A stretch of 64,000 nt of DNA from Brevipalpus yothersi. Its lineage: Eukaryota; Arthropoda; Arachnida; Trombidiformes; Tenuipalpidae. The notes below the pieces were generated by a model that was not told the origin of the DNA, did not search any database, and saw only the letters and a list, made by a program, of their open reading frames with translations. The translations under genes and the position numbers were made by a program. The DNA lies in NCBI GenBank assembly GCA_003956705.1, contig QZCP01000445.1, positions 309,151-373,150 on the forward strand, read 5' to 3'. Shown one piece after another: positions 46,551 through 59,386 of the stretch. Position 1 is the stretch's first letter. Each line of letters opens with the position of its first letter.

Positions 46551-49500
46551 ATGACATCAAAAGCGGCAAAAAGTGTTCTACGAGTGGTTAACTGCTCTAT
46601 ACATAATGTCCCACCTCAAAATGGTCGAATTGTGACTAATTTTTTCGAACAAAAAGTTCGTCTACTCTCTACATCGTTCAAAAGTTGCCCATTTTCTGAG
46701 CACAATGATCAAATTGATTCCCGAGTGTCCACCGTTTCTACTCCTGTATCAACGTCACCTGGAATGTCCAAATCTTCAGCGAGAATGTCAATGCGATCAA
46801 CTTCAAGCAGACTGCGGACAAGATCAACGTCACCATCTTTCTCTCATCTCTCCTCTTCATCTTTGGAATTGAAGCCACCGATACAGTCAACAACCAATAC
46901 CATGAATATTAATACCGATGTAACCATGGCCGCTACCACCGCTCGATGTCCATTAGGATTTGATCGTTCAATTGAGAAAGCTTTCAATTCCGAAAATTCC
47001 CCGATTCATTCCGATCAGTTCCGCTTAGCTAGAACTCGACATTTGGGTACCAAAGAAAAAGTTCTTAGTTTCAATGAAATACCAACAGCAAAAGGTTTCA
47101 GAATTTTTGGAGCTTCCTGGCGACTAATATCAATGGGAGGCGCTGCCTTTCTACACAAATACTGTGATTCTCTACACAAAGAATTAGGACCAATATATAA
47201 AGAAAAATTAGGACCAACAGAATGTATTTTCTTAGCTGATCCCAATATGATTCGTCAAGTTTACCAGAACGAAGGAAAGTATCCTAAACATCTTGTTCCG
47301 GAGGCTTGGTTGATCTTCAATGAAATCAAGGGTATCAAGAGAGGATTATTTTTCATGTAAGTACAAAATTAAGTTCATAGATTAAGTTTTGTCGCTGGGT
47401 TCATGAGATTTTCTGATAGATGATAAATTTGGAACGAAAAGAAAGAAGAATGTTATGGGGAATCGAGAGGGAGAGAGTAAAAATTTCATTCATTTGATAT
47501 CAGTACGATTTTAGTGCATTTCGGTGAAAGTTGACTGGTAGAGGCTTCTAATCTCCTATCAGTCTGATCAAAGTCTCGGAGGGTCTCGTTGAATTAATGA
47601 GACCTCGCAATCATTTTTGAGGGATTCCCTCAAACTTCTGTAACCGGTTCCTCTCGAAATAAGCTTTGAACCTGATTTTGGTTACACTTTTTTCTGTATG
47701 TATGTGTGATAAAAAAAGTCAGCTGAGTATTTTGAGTATAAAAATTTGGCCAGGTTTATCGCATTTCAAATCGTATAAGAGTCATGTGATTTGAAATGTT
47801 TTTGCTATAAATTCTGTCAGAACGGCGTTGAAAATTTCCAAACGATGTATACACACATTCGTTGGGAACTATTCGATGGGAAAATTTGAAATTATTGATA
47901 TCTGAATAGGGTTGATTTGCAACTTTAACAACTTAAGTATAGATCCACTGGGCATGAGAGCAGTGGAAAAATAATTAGGCAAAACAAATATCGCTTCGAT
48001 GAGCAAGTAGATATTCAAATTCTAGGAAATAATTACTCTTGAGGTCGACTTGTTGCGTAAGCTTGTTGCTTAGAAGAATTTTCAACTAATTCATCTGATT
48101 GTAACCGTTCCTTGGAAGAACGCTTACACTTTTGAGCACTTTTTGCTTCTCTCTCTCCCAGCTTCTCTCCCTACTCTCACCATTATGGGAAAAAGAAGGT
48201 CTCGCTCGGTGGATCTTTACATGTGAATATGTGTGTTGCTTGGTTCCTGATTATTATTATGGTGTCAGGTTCTCTTCATGTGCTCACAGGGCCAAATCCA
48301 TTAAGGTATAGTCAAAGTGGAGAGTATTCCTGTCTAGTTTGTGCGAAAAAAGTGGACGAAAAAGAAGAAGAAGCTTATCTTGAGGCAGACTAGGATTTAC
48401 CAGGAAATATATTAGGTTTTCAGGTGCTAAGAGGAGAGAAAAGTGTTCAGAAGATTCGCACAGGCCCAAGGTAACTCACTTTCTCTCTCTCTCATGTTTT
48501 ATGAGCATACTTCACTCGTTCGTGCTTGCGTGTGGATATTTTTTGCTTACTGATCCAGGCTCGAGAAAAAGAAAAAGAGAATGTTTGTATGTTTCGCTGT
48601 ATTTTGTTTTGATTCGGCAATCTATTTTCAGGAATTCACTTGATAATGAAATCGAATCGAATCGTTCTGATGAGGATGCATTTTACTTGAGCAAAAAATG
48701 AGCAAAGAGAATCATTTTTCTGATCAATGTTTCACCTCAATATCGAAATTAGCTTCTCAACAAGCAAAGGCATGTTTTCCTATTCTCAAATTACTCAAAG
48801 TGATTATAAGTTACGATTACATTCTGATTTATAAATACATAAACCATTTGACCACGTGAATCTCACGATGCTATGAGAACATCCTTAGTCAGTAAATCGA
48901 GAAGCACTCATTTTGATTGAATATTCTTCATGGTGTAAATCTCTATGAGAACTATTCATTTCGCAACAACATAAATTGTTTCTCTTTTCTGCTCTCTCTC
49001 TCTCTCTCTCTCTTTTGCAATGAAAATTTGTGTCCAAAATCAATCTTGTAAGACCTGCTGAATGGCGCAATTCCACTATCGATCTGTCACATCATGCCCA
49101 ATGAAGTGGCAAAAATTTTTCTCCAAGCATCAAATTTATCACCTCTTCAAATGAGATCAACAGGTAGCCTTGAACTTGATCTCTAATTTGGGCTCACATT
49201 TCTCTTATGACTTATCACTTTTTTGGTTACTTTTTTGATCATTCCTTTTTCTTATCATTTTCTCTCTCCTCTATCTGATATATTTTAGGGATGGCCCGGA
49301 ATGGGAAAAAAGAAGACATGCTCTCAACAAAATTTTTCTCAACAAGTCTTTGGTTTCAGATTATAGTGAAGCATTTAATCAAGTAATTTCTGATCTAATC
49401 AATGGTTGGGATCAGCTTATTCCTGGAACAAGAGAAACTAGTTTAATAGACAATTGTGTTAGTAATAATGGCGATTATTTAGCGTTGAGTGATGGTCAAC

Positions 49501-49976
49501 AATTAGGTAGATTTTTAAATTCAAACCCCACCGATAAATTAGATGGAAATTTTGGCTTCGTTGATCAATTGGAGCGCGAAATGTACAAATGGTCAATCGA
49601 ATGTAAGTATCTACAAATATTTTTCACCCACATTAACCATCTCATCACGTGATAAATCATAATCTGGTCCAACAATTTGACCGCGATCCTATGAAGTTTG
49701 GCCAGTTTTTATTGAGTAATGCACCCACCTATCAATCTGTTGGCTGATCGAACTTTCCCCACAATAGAGAAAACAGCTCAGAGGAACGAGGAGAGAGAGA
49801 GAGAGAGAGTAAAGGTTCACCTTGAAAGTGAAAATTGAGGTCAAAGGTTATATCATAATTAGAGGGTTAGAAATAGGGCACCATTAGTGACCTGCTTCTC
49901 CAAAACCAGATTCTCTGATGGGAGAACTGATTCTTGCGGCCAGGAATCGCCCATCGAGCATCAGTAGCACCCAGTC

Positions 49977-50026
<50 letters not shown>

Positions 50027-50223
50027 CTCTTTCGTTCTTTCTCTTCTTCTCTCTTACCGGCAATAACGACTTGTCCAAGCGTTATTCTCTCTCTCTCTCT
50101 CTCTTCACAAATTTTCTCTCTTGTTGCCACTCTCACCGATCGCCTCTTCCTGAAATGGACCACATTCAACACGAATTGAACGGCTTGCTGCTGAAGTCCG
50201 AAACTCAGTTTGAAGGTCGATAT

Positions 50224-50277
<54 letters not shown>

Positions 50278-52096
50278 CACCTTGTGTGCGGGGCATTTTT
50301 ATTCCATGTTCCGTCTCTTCCCATCTCTTCTCACCCAATTTTCTTCTCTCTTTCTCTCTCTCTCATGTGCGCTCTATCGAGTTTGAATAAGTGTGTGTGC
50401 CAGAACAAATGGATCCACGATTCTTGGACACGCATTGACCGTGAATTTTTCTTCTCCATTTTCTTTCTCTCTTTCTGTTTCTCTCTCAGCTCTCGCAACA
50501 ATGGTCTTCGGCCGAAGATTGGGCTGTCTCACGGCCTCTCCTACATGTTCAAAGTCCACCGGTGATCAGAAGGAAGAGTGTGTTCACGAATTTGTTCGCT
50601 GTGTGAAAGATCTTTTCGTTGAGTCCACCAAAATGACCGTGGTACCTGCCAAAGTCGTTTCTAAGCTCAATCTGCCCATTTGGAAACGATTTATGGCTGC
50701 CGCTGGAAGAGCATTAGAACTTGGTGAGTTGAATTTTCCACTCAAGCATCAGCAACTTGGATTCTCAAAATTTTTTCATGTGATCGAGAGAAAACAATTG
50801 AGCTGACATAACTATCAACTCATAGTGAAGATTCTTGCACCTCATATTTTAAGAATTCCTTTCTGATGAACGCCACTTTCGCTTATTTACGCTTCACGTA
50901 ATGAGAGAAGACTTGATCGGATGATCTTTCCTTCTTACTCTCTCTTGCTAATTTCTATATGTTCCGATATGTTCCGAGATTATCGTTTCCCCTGAACCCC
51001 ATCACCATTTTGTGTGAATGTGTGTGTAAGAGTTAATCTCGGGTACACTCAACTCGATATATTCGTTGACAACACTCAAATGGTGCGGAAAATCGTCAAC
51101 GAATATGACTCTTATACTCTGTTCTGCAGTCAGATTCTCTTCCCATAAGATCTTTAAACTCGGGATAATCTTCTCCTGTTGATTAGTTGACGCTTCATAT
51201 ATCTCACAATCTTCGTCAAAATCTTCCTCTCAACTCTCGGAAGGGTTTATCAGCTGTGAATTTTTGATAAACTCATCTTGGCAATTTTTTTCACGAACCC
51301 TCACACCAATGAGCCGTCAGAATAAACTTTTCAGTTGGATGATGGATTCCACATGAGAAAATTCAGTCTAAACCATTGATTGCAATGATTTGATGAATGA
51401 GAAGCTCTTTCTGATTACTTCTGTATCATTCATTCATTTTTCTCATTGAGTAGGAAGGCAAAAATAGCAAAAAAACCAGACTGAAGCTTGAAAGTATAAT
51501 AGTTTTCGAGGATGATTAGTTATTCCCTCACATTCTATTATTTTTCTTCCTTTCCTGTTCTTATTATTGTTATTTTCGTTCGTATAATTGTGTTCACTTT
51601 CTCATATTTTGTAATTTTTGCATGTCAATGACCATATCTCACGCTGAATTAACTCCTAAGAATCTTTCCTCTTCTCAGAAAAAAGGTGTTCTCTTCAAAC
51701 TTCATCCAGTTTGAGGAGGGAGAGAAGAGAACGTGGAAAAATTATACGGGCTAATCCTATCAGTGATATAGAAAGTTCAAAAACCCAGCGAAAACGCAAT
51801 TATCTCAAACTACTCTGGATTCATTTGGGCTCCCAAACGAAATCGTTTCTCATGTTAGAATACGCACACACATGATGATAATCATACCTGTCAGTAAACC
51901 AAATCAAACGACTGAATGCCATGAAACAACTTCCACTCTCAAACTCTCGTGACCCTTTCCCTCTCTATCTCTCTCTTTTTCATGCCAGTTTTCATCCCAT
52001 GATGGACCGGAGTTTTCCGATTTCCGATAAATAATGCTGAATTCCTTCTCCAGTTTTCAGAGAAAAGCTAGCCCAATGCTCAAGGGAAACCCAGAA

Positions 52097-52158
<62 letters not shown>

Positions 52159-55100
52159 GTATGTATGTGACAAGCTTTTGAATTCCGGTCGTTCAGATGA
52201 ATCGTTTCACTTTCACACTTGGCCGATCAAAGTAGAGCGCAGAGAGAAAAAAAGCTTACCTTGCTTCACTCGACACAGTTTTCTGTGTGTGTTTCTGACC
52301 TGTTTTGAAACAATTTTTCGCCTAGAATGAAGCTTCTCTTTCATTTTGCTGCACGGTCCAATGTTTGGGAATGCCTGGGAATGTTGCTAAGGGAGTGAAA
52401 AAGAAAATATAATGTTGAAATATAAAAGGTTCCAAGAATTGCTCCGAAACTTACTGATGCGCTTCGATTGCGTGCCATTTATCACTAGAATCAACAGAAT
52501 GAGAGGATTTTTCCGGCAATTCATGTGTTAAAAATTTTTCTACCCTCTTTTTTTTTAATTTGAATTCCTTTCCACTCTTCTTTTCTATCCTCCATTGAAT
52601 CTATGTACAAGACTGATAGCAAACTCTTATTCTCAGATTCTTACCCATTTTAGCCCAATCTTTGTTTCATCTCTTTCTTTCTCTCTCTCTCTTCTATGTC
52701 TTTTTCTCATTAGCACGTGGATATGTGGAGGAAGAACTAGTCATAAAGAGAGGAATTTCCAGCATCAAGTCAAAGAAAAGTGGAGTCCTCACGACTCTTC
52801 TTAATAAGTATAATATTGAACAAGATGAATTGGCTCGAATCGTTACTGATTTGTTTTTGGCCGCTGCAGATACTGTGAGTATCTTGAGAATAGTTTTTTT
52901 CATCTTAAATTGAAAATTCTTTGATTATTCCCATATTACCATTTCTCAACGTTAATTTTCTTTTTTGATTGAAATAATTGCTCATCTATTCTTTCTCTCT
53001 CTCACAGACTTCACATGCAACTCAATGGGCATTCTATTTACTATCTAAGCATCCTGAAGTTCAGGATAAAATATATCAAGAAATCAAGTCCGCAGTCGGT
53101 GAAGATGGTTATATTAAAGAAGAGCATCTCAAACTTCTACCTCATGTGAGGGGTGTAATTAAAGAATCTCTCAGGTAATTTGAGGCATGAATTATTTTTT
53201 AGCCCTAGTTTCCCTCATAATGATTCATCAAACTGGAATACCAAGGGAAAACTTCGAAGTGTTTTAATGAGAGAAGAAGGACAATGAAATTTTTTTGATG
53301 TCATTAGAACTCTCCTAGTAGAACGGCTCGATGGAAACTTTTTCTTCTCTCTCAATGCAAAATTTCTCAAGTTCCTAGTTACTTTGACATACCAATTTGA
53401 GTGTATGTGGGTTCTCTCCCTTAACTCAAAATATTGCATAAGTTTGGCCTGGTTCTTGCTCTCTTTCTATTTCTCTTTCTCTTGTATATTTTATACTCTA
53501 TCAGTTTGCAGCATGTCTACTTTGTCGCTCGAAGCTGTCAGTAGAGAGATGTACTGATAGGCCATTCAGGTCCCAGGGCCATTTTTTCTTTCTCTGTCGT
53601 TTTTCTCGTTCTCAAGCGGCAAGTGAAATGCGGCAAGAGAAAGAGGCCCAGAGGATGTCTACGATGAGAAAAAGAAGATGATGAAGAACGATCTTTTTTA
53701 TTTATCATCATCATTAGTGCTATCATTGAGCCTCCGTGAAACTAGAGATCATGCTGCAGCATTCCGTCAAGAATCCCTTCCCCGGATCGCCCATCTATTC
53801 TAGCTTGATGGTATATGTATGTATGTGAGTGTAGTTCCGAGGCTACCAGGCTACATCTGTGTCTGCAGCTATATCAGGTCCCACAGTTGGCCTCGAAGCC
53901 CATATCATGAGCCCGAACATACTACACATACTACCGTCGAATACCTGTGGCTACATGTGATCACATCCTAGAACTCTCTCTCTCTCTCTCTCTTTCTCTC
54001 TTTCTCTGGTTGGTCTCCCTACTTTTTCTCCACTCCAACATCTCTAAACTTCAAACACCATCCACGTACTACTCAACACCATTATACAAACCATTCCACA
54101 TTCCATCACACAAATATTTCCACACTCTATTTTTTCTAATCTCTCTCTCTCATTTTTTCTTCTCTCTCTTTATCTTTCCATAGACTCTATCCAATCGCAC
54201 CATTCCTTAGTCGAATACTTCCACACGATATTGTCCTTGGAGGCTATCGGATACCTGCTGGGGTAAGTAGTTATAGTTTTTACCCGGTTATTGGGGCTAC
54301 ACGTTTATGGGCTTGCATGCTCCTTCTCTATGCTTCATCTCTATCGACTCTGGTTTACCTCTGTGTGTGTGCATATGTACACATGTGTAAGCGTGTATGT
54401 GTATGTGTATGTGTGTGTACCTGGGTCTGTGGGAACCAAAAACTTGATCAGAACTTAGTGAGATGAGAGGAAAATGATTTTCGTCATCCTACACCACTTA
54501 CACAGATAATGATGCACGCATACACATTTTTCATTCACCATTCATTCATGATAAATTTTTCGATACGATGGATGACGCAAAAATCAACCTTGACCTTAGG
54601 CCAAATTATGATCAAAATAACCTATCACCATCCACTCATTTTTAAGCCTGTATTAGTGTAACCTGTTCGCCTGGGGCTTTCAAAAGAAAAATAGGATAAT
54701 AGAGGATCATTTAATAACAAATGTTCCTCTCCATGTGTAACCCTTTTGCTCATAATTTAATATGGCTATTTTTTCTCTCCCTCTCTCTCCATTGTAGACC
54801 CTACTTTGTACCTCTCTGTATACAACTGGTCGTGATGATCGATTTTTCTGGGACGCAAGTGGATTCCATCCTGAAAGATGGATCCGAAATCGATCGGCAA
54901 CTAGTCCACGTGAAGTGATCAATAGCCATGCAAGCATTCCGTTCGGTATTGGTGTCCGTGGCTGTGTTGGACGAAAAGTTGCCGAACTACAAATGCAGTT
55001 ACTTATTGCAAGAGTACGTATCAATTGATCCCATTTGATATGAGTGTGTGTGAATGCGTGTGTCAAAAATCGAATCGAATGCATGATAGTTTTTCCCGAA

Positions 55101-55329
55101 CTCATCCACGAGTCGAAGAAGTGGGGATAAACTTTTTTCAAATGTCCACTTCTTTCTCATATACAACATGTGAGTATGTGTCAGGAAATCAAAATATCAT
55201 TGCGATTATATCAGCAATATCGATATTGATAATACGAAAAGGGAATTTATGCAAAGAAGTGTGTATTCAACATAATTTCCTCTTCTTGTTGACACGTTCG
55301 CTTTCTTGGCTAATCAAGCTATCACACAT

Positions 55330-55392
<63 letters not shown>

Positions 55393-55811
55393 ATAATCTG
55401 CTCTCTTTCTACTCAAAGTTCCTGAATTCGCATTTTTGACCTGAGACTTTTCGGGAATCAAAAAGAAAAACAGCAGTAAACAAATTAAGATGATTTCAGT
55501 TCAAGTTAAACGCGATAAATTGGATCATCTTGGTGCAATCGTTTTCATAAGTGCGAACTCGGTCAGGTGAAAATTCGAGTGCCAATTTGACGGGAACCTT
55601 GACGGATGTTTACGATTATGTTGACAATATTACTTGATCATATCGAGCAAAATTTTTATCATATACGTTTTTTTTCTATTTCTTACAGGCTATTCAAAAA
55701 TTCCATATCGAACCGGGTAAAGAAGAGGATATCGAAATCAAGCTCCGAATGATCACCACTCCAGACGAAAAGATTAATTTGAAATTGAGACGACGAAAAG
55801 CTGATGATTAG
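46551..55811 (+). CDS. Mitochondrial-clan cytochrome P450, probable CYP315A1 (shadow)
   Basis: Eight exons (46551-47356, 49289-49602, 50490-50723, 52714-52874, 53008-53174, 54184-54262, 54798-55013, 55689-55811) keep frame through all junctions and give 699 aa. A leader rich in Ser, Arg and Lys (MTSKAAKSVLRVVNCSIHNV) fits mitochondrial import. The P450 fold starts near residue 140 (RCPLGFDRSIEKAF). It has the C-helix WEKRRH, the I-helix LAAADTTSHATQWAFYLLSK (D504 to S507), the K-helix KESLR (557-561), PERW and the haem-binding loop FGIGVRGCVG with Cys643. The AADTTS...TQWA pattern and general sequence are closest, from memory, to CYP315A1, the ecdysteroid 2-hydroxylase; other mitochondrial clans (CYP302, CYP12) are less likely but not excluded. 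About 130 extra low-complexity N-terminal residues make it unusually long. An upstream in-frame ATG at 46446 is less plausible. Introns carry several GA/CT repeats. Confidence 0.9.
49977..50024. repeat. CT microsatellite in P450 intron 2
   Basis: About 48 bases of CT with one TT interruption. A shorter CT run follows at 50086-50104 and a GA run at 50226-50276, so opposite-strand purine runs lie about 200 bases apart and could form an RNA hairpin in the pre-mRNA. Confidence 0.92.
50226..50276. repeat. GA microsatellite in P450 intron 2
   Basis: About 51 bases of GA dinucleotides, complementary to the CT run at 49977-50024 in the same intron. Confidence 0.95.
52101..52154. repeat. CT microsatellite in P450 intron 3
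   Basis: About 54 bases of CT followed by a short GTAT repeat. Confidence 0.95.
55333..55389. repeat. GA microsatellite in P450 intron 7
   Basis: About 57 bases of GA dinucleotides. Confidence 0.95.
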
Positions 55812-57562
55812 TAACATGTGTCCCCTATAAAAACTGATTCCATCACTTCTTCATTCGAAAAACGTCTTTTTCTTTTGAAAAAGAAACCAAAAGAATTCTC
55901 TGAATCATTTTTAAAATTTTCTATCCCCTTTTTTCTAAAAACATACGAAGTCGGGCCACCGTTTTGTGATTAATCTTCAAAAAAGTCACCAATAGGAGAA
56001 CACAAAGATCTCATATATTTTGATAGTGAATTTATTATTGATTAGTTGAAAATTTTAACGAATCTTTCAGCGGCAGAATGAAACCATTGGATCTTATCTT
56101 ATTGATATATTTTCTGCATTTCATTTAACTGTTCCAAAAATTGAATGACAATATTTTTGGAAGCGGCTTAATAAGAAAACTTGTTGAGCTTAAGTGTTGA
56201 TGTTCGATCCTCTAAGTCTTCCAGGAATAGTCATGATTCCATCATCATGCATTTAGCTGGTATTAGTTTAATAGGCTTGGAATTTCCCGAAAGATTTGAG
56301 TACCTCACTGCAAATTCTGAGCTTATAGAGAGCTAATAATAAACTTGATCAGCTCAAGAGGCTCGATTATCGAAATTTAGTTCATCCTAAGATTTCTCCA
56401 AACATCATTTTTGAGAGTTGAACATCACCTAATCTGATGTAACTCTCATTAATTGTGAAAATTTTGAAATCACAAATTTTAGTATCACTCTCGGAGAGTC
56501 CAAATTGCGACCATCCTTGTCCGGAAGTACTGACAATTGTGAGTCTAAAATTCCCAGAAATTTTGAACAGTCCCGATTGCTGGCAAACAAAATCCCTCTA
56601 ACTCAGTGAATTCTTGAAAGTCCCTTCTGGAATGCGATAGAATATATCAGAACTAGTGATGGTAAATTGACTTCTCAGAAGGCATAAGAAATTTCTTCTG
56701 ATGGTCGAAATAAAACATCTATTTCCGCATGTAAAAGTGGCGGTAAACTGGTAGAAAGTCACAAAAATTTATCACTTGAGGTCGCCTTCAGACGGCATTT
56801 CAGAAATTTTTCGAATAAATGTGGCATCTTATAATACTGAATTACGAATCAATCTGGACTGATGTCTTGTAATTTGAGCATTTTGACTTCAATTATATGC
56901 CCAAATATTCGTTGATTGGTTTTGACGAAGAACTTGGTCATTTGTTTTGCTCTGTGACTGTTATGATATCAGCACCACGATTGCTTGGGTGTATTTGTGA
57001 ATCTTTTATCGGGTTTCAGATAACTTGAGAGGCCTGAATGAGTTAGTTTTTATAAACAAATTCCAAGTTCTTGACTCTTTCGGATAGGAAAAAATTCAAG
57101 ATTAATATCGAGTGAGCTCATGTTACCGAGTTCATTTTTTAAATTATCGTCAGAGAAGCAAATTTCAAGGTTTTGCTCATAGCTCAGGAAGTCTGGCTTC
57201 TTAGATTCGGAAGGAGATTGAAAATTCACAAGATTTCTCGGAAATGTGTGAACCTATGAGATTTTATTCCATCCTTGTACTATTCGAATAGCATTTTTCA
57301 TTGAGAAAATTTTTCTCTTCAATTGATGAAGTTTAACACCTATTACAATTGTAAAATCTTTGAGTCAATTGAGCTTGAATTCTAAATTACCAATTTGATA
57401 GCGTGGAAATTGTCGAATTTACAGGAAAAAATTCACCATTTAGTGATAATTGAATTGCGATCGAAATGAGACCATTCACGGTGAATCATGTTCAATTGGA
57501 GGTTGATACAATTTTATGATATTTTTTTCTCAAGAAAAAAATAAAATTTTGCACCATTTAAA
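55812..57562. other. Convergent region between P450 and the SDR gene
   Basis: 3' flanks of the P450 (plus) and the SDR (minus). One AATAAA occurs at about 56338-56343. No gene was recognised. Confidence 0.5.
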
Positions 57563-58522
57563 CTAACGAATTTTACGATTGATACCATTACTTTGAGGTG
57601 CATTTTTTTGGGTAAAATTTGACATCAAATCAATGAAACCAGATAATCTCAACATAAAGTAGCCACTCGCTACCGGTACCAATTGTTTCATCCACAAAAA
57701 GAAGTAAATAATTTTTGGCATTGCCAATATAAATTGTTCAATTTTGATTGCTTGAATAATTTTGTCCACCACATAATCTGACTCTAAGGTGCCAAGTAGT
57801 GGAGAGTAGGCACCTTGGAACATTTTAGTATTGACCAGAAAAGGACATATTGCGGTAAACTTGATGCCTTTGATTCCAAGAGATCTCAGTTCACAGGCCA
57901 AAGTTTCATGGAGCATGTAAACAGCTGATTTGGAGGACGAATAATCTGTTAACTTTGGGACACCAAAAAAGCTGGCCACAGATGCCATGGTCACTATGTG
58001 TCCATGATTTTGAGCTATCATATCGGGTAGAAATGCTTTGTTGATCCAAAAATTGGACAACACATTGACATCAAAAGATTTGAGTATATCTTCATCGTTT
58101 AGGTCGAGAAAATTTTTACCCGACACAACACCAGCATTATTGATCACCATGCTCACCGATTGTCCAATAAACGATTTTCGAACTAATTCGGCAGTTTTAT
58201 ACACTTCAACACGATTGGTAATATCAACTTTGAACGCAAGACAATCACATTCTTTACACTTATCTTGAATCAATGTCAACGATTCTTTGAGGCCATTCTC
58301 ATTCATGTCCCATAGAATCAAAGTTTTCACTTGTGGTGCAAGTTCGAGAGCCAATTCTCGACCAATACCGCTAGCAGCACCGGTAATCAACACTGTTTCA
58401 TTGCTTAAATCTTTGGAATAGAAACGATGAGGTATACAATATTTAACAATAGCTTCAAGCCAATAGTAGACACTCAGATAGAGATCATACAATAATCTCT
58501 CCAATCTTTTGGAAAAATTCAT
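57563..58522 (-). CDS. Short-chain dehydrogenase/reductase, SDR16C-like (retinol or 17-beta-hydroxysteroid dehydrogenase type)
   Basis: A single exon gives 319 aa. A hydrophobic N-terminal segment (residues about 11-30, LYDLYLSVYYWLEAIVKYCI) should anchor it in the ER or lipid-droplet membrane, as in RDH10, DHRS3 and HSD17B11/13. The Rossmann motif TGAASGIG is at 47-54, NNAG at 128-131, and the catalytic Asn153, Ser181, Tyr194 and Lys198 (YSSSK) are all present. It should therefore be an active NAD(P)-dependent oxidoreductase on a lipophilic alcohol or ketone; the substrate cannot be told. A second hydrophobic patch (IIYFFLWMKQLVP) follows the core. An in-frame ATG 24 codons upstream (58594) exists, but 58522 gives the family's usual start just before the membrane segment. 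No intron was seen. Confidence 0.93.
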   Translation of the reverse strand: MNFSKRLERLLYDLYLSVYYWLEAIVKYCIPHRFYSKDLSNETVLITGAASGIGRELALELAPQVKTLILWDMNENGLKESLTLIQDKCKECDCLAFKVDITNRVEVYKTAELVRKSFIGQSVSMVINNAGVVSGKNFLDLNDEDILKSFDVNVLSNFWINKAFLPDMIAQNHGHIVTMASVASFFGVPKLTDYSSSKSAVYMLHETLACELRSLGIKGIKFTAICPFLVNTKMFQGAYSPLLGTLESDYVVDKIIQAIKIEQFILAMPKIIYFFLWMKQLVPVASGYFMLRLSGFIDLMSNFTQKNAPQSNGINRKIR

Positions 58523-59315
58523 GGTGATGAGATGGGCTGAATTTTTTTCTCTCTCACACAAGATATTCCGGAGAATGTGTCTGATAATATGCACAAATTT
58601 ACATTATCAACTGAGACCAGGAAGTCGATGATATAAAATCAGTTCTTGTCATTATCAAGAGCTAATACCTGGAGAGAGAGAGAGAAAAAGTGATTAGCTC
58701 AGGGTACACACATATGATATCTTTTCATGGGCGCGAGAAATACACTCGACAATTGTGGTTCACCTTCGATGCAAATTATTTCGCCAAATTTCCTTGAGAA
58801 GAGAATTGTGTGTGTATAAGAACGAGAGAAAGAGAAAAAAGAATTCTCTCTCATAAAAAACTGGTCTCACTGATGATGATAGATGTTGGCTGCTAAGACT
58901 GTCAGCTGGACAGTCAACGAATAGAGATAAGAAAGAAACTACGTCTATAAACTCTTTTTTTCTCTCTCTCCCTCTTTCTTTCATTCGCTTGCTAGTTCGT
59001 TCGTTGTTCGTTCATTCGTTGGAACGTCGGGACGTTGGAGCGTTTAGGAGAAAGAGAGAGAGTGAGAATAGTAGACGCTCGTCGAGTACAGTAGTTGAAT
59101 AAAAACTGGATGGAAGATGTTTTCACCTGTATGGGGGTTGAAATATTGGAAAAAGTTTTGGATGAAAAAGAGAGGAAGAAGTTCTCTACTGAGCGGAAAT
59201 ATTAAAATTGAAAGAATCTATCGGCGTTGATCATTCGCATTGTTTCATTGTGTTTGACGATTCTCAAGATCGAGAGTGTAGACTTACCTTTATCTAAAAT
59301 TTGAGCATTCGAACT

Positions 59316-59386
<71 letters not shown>

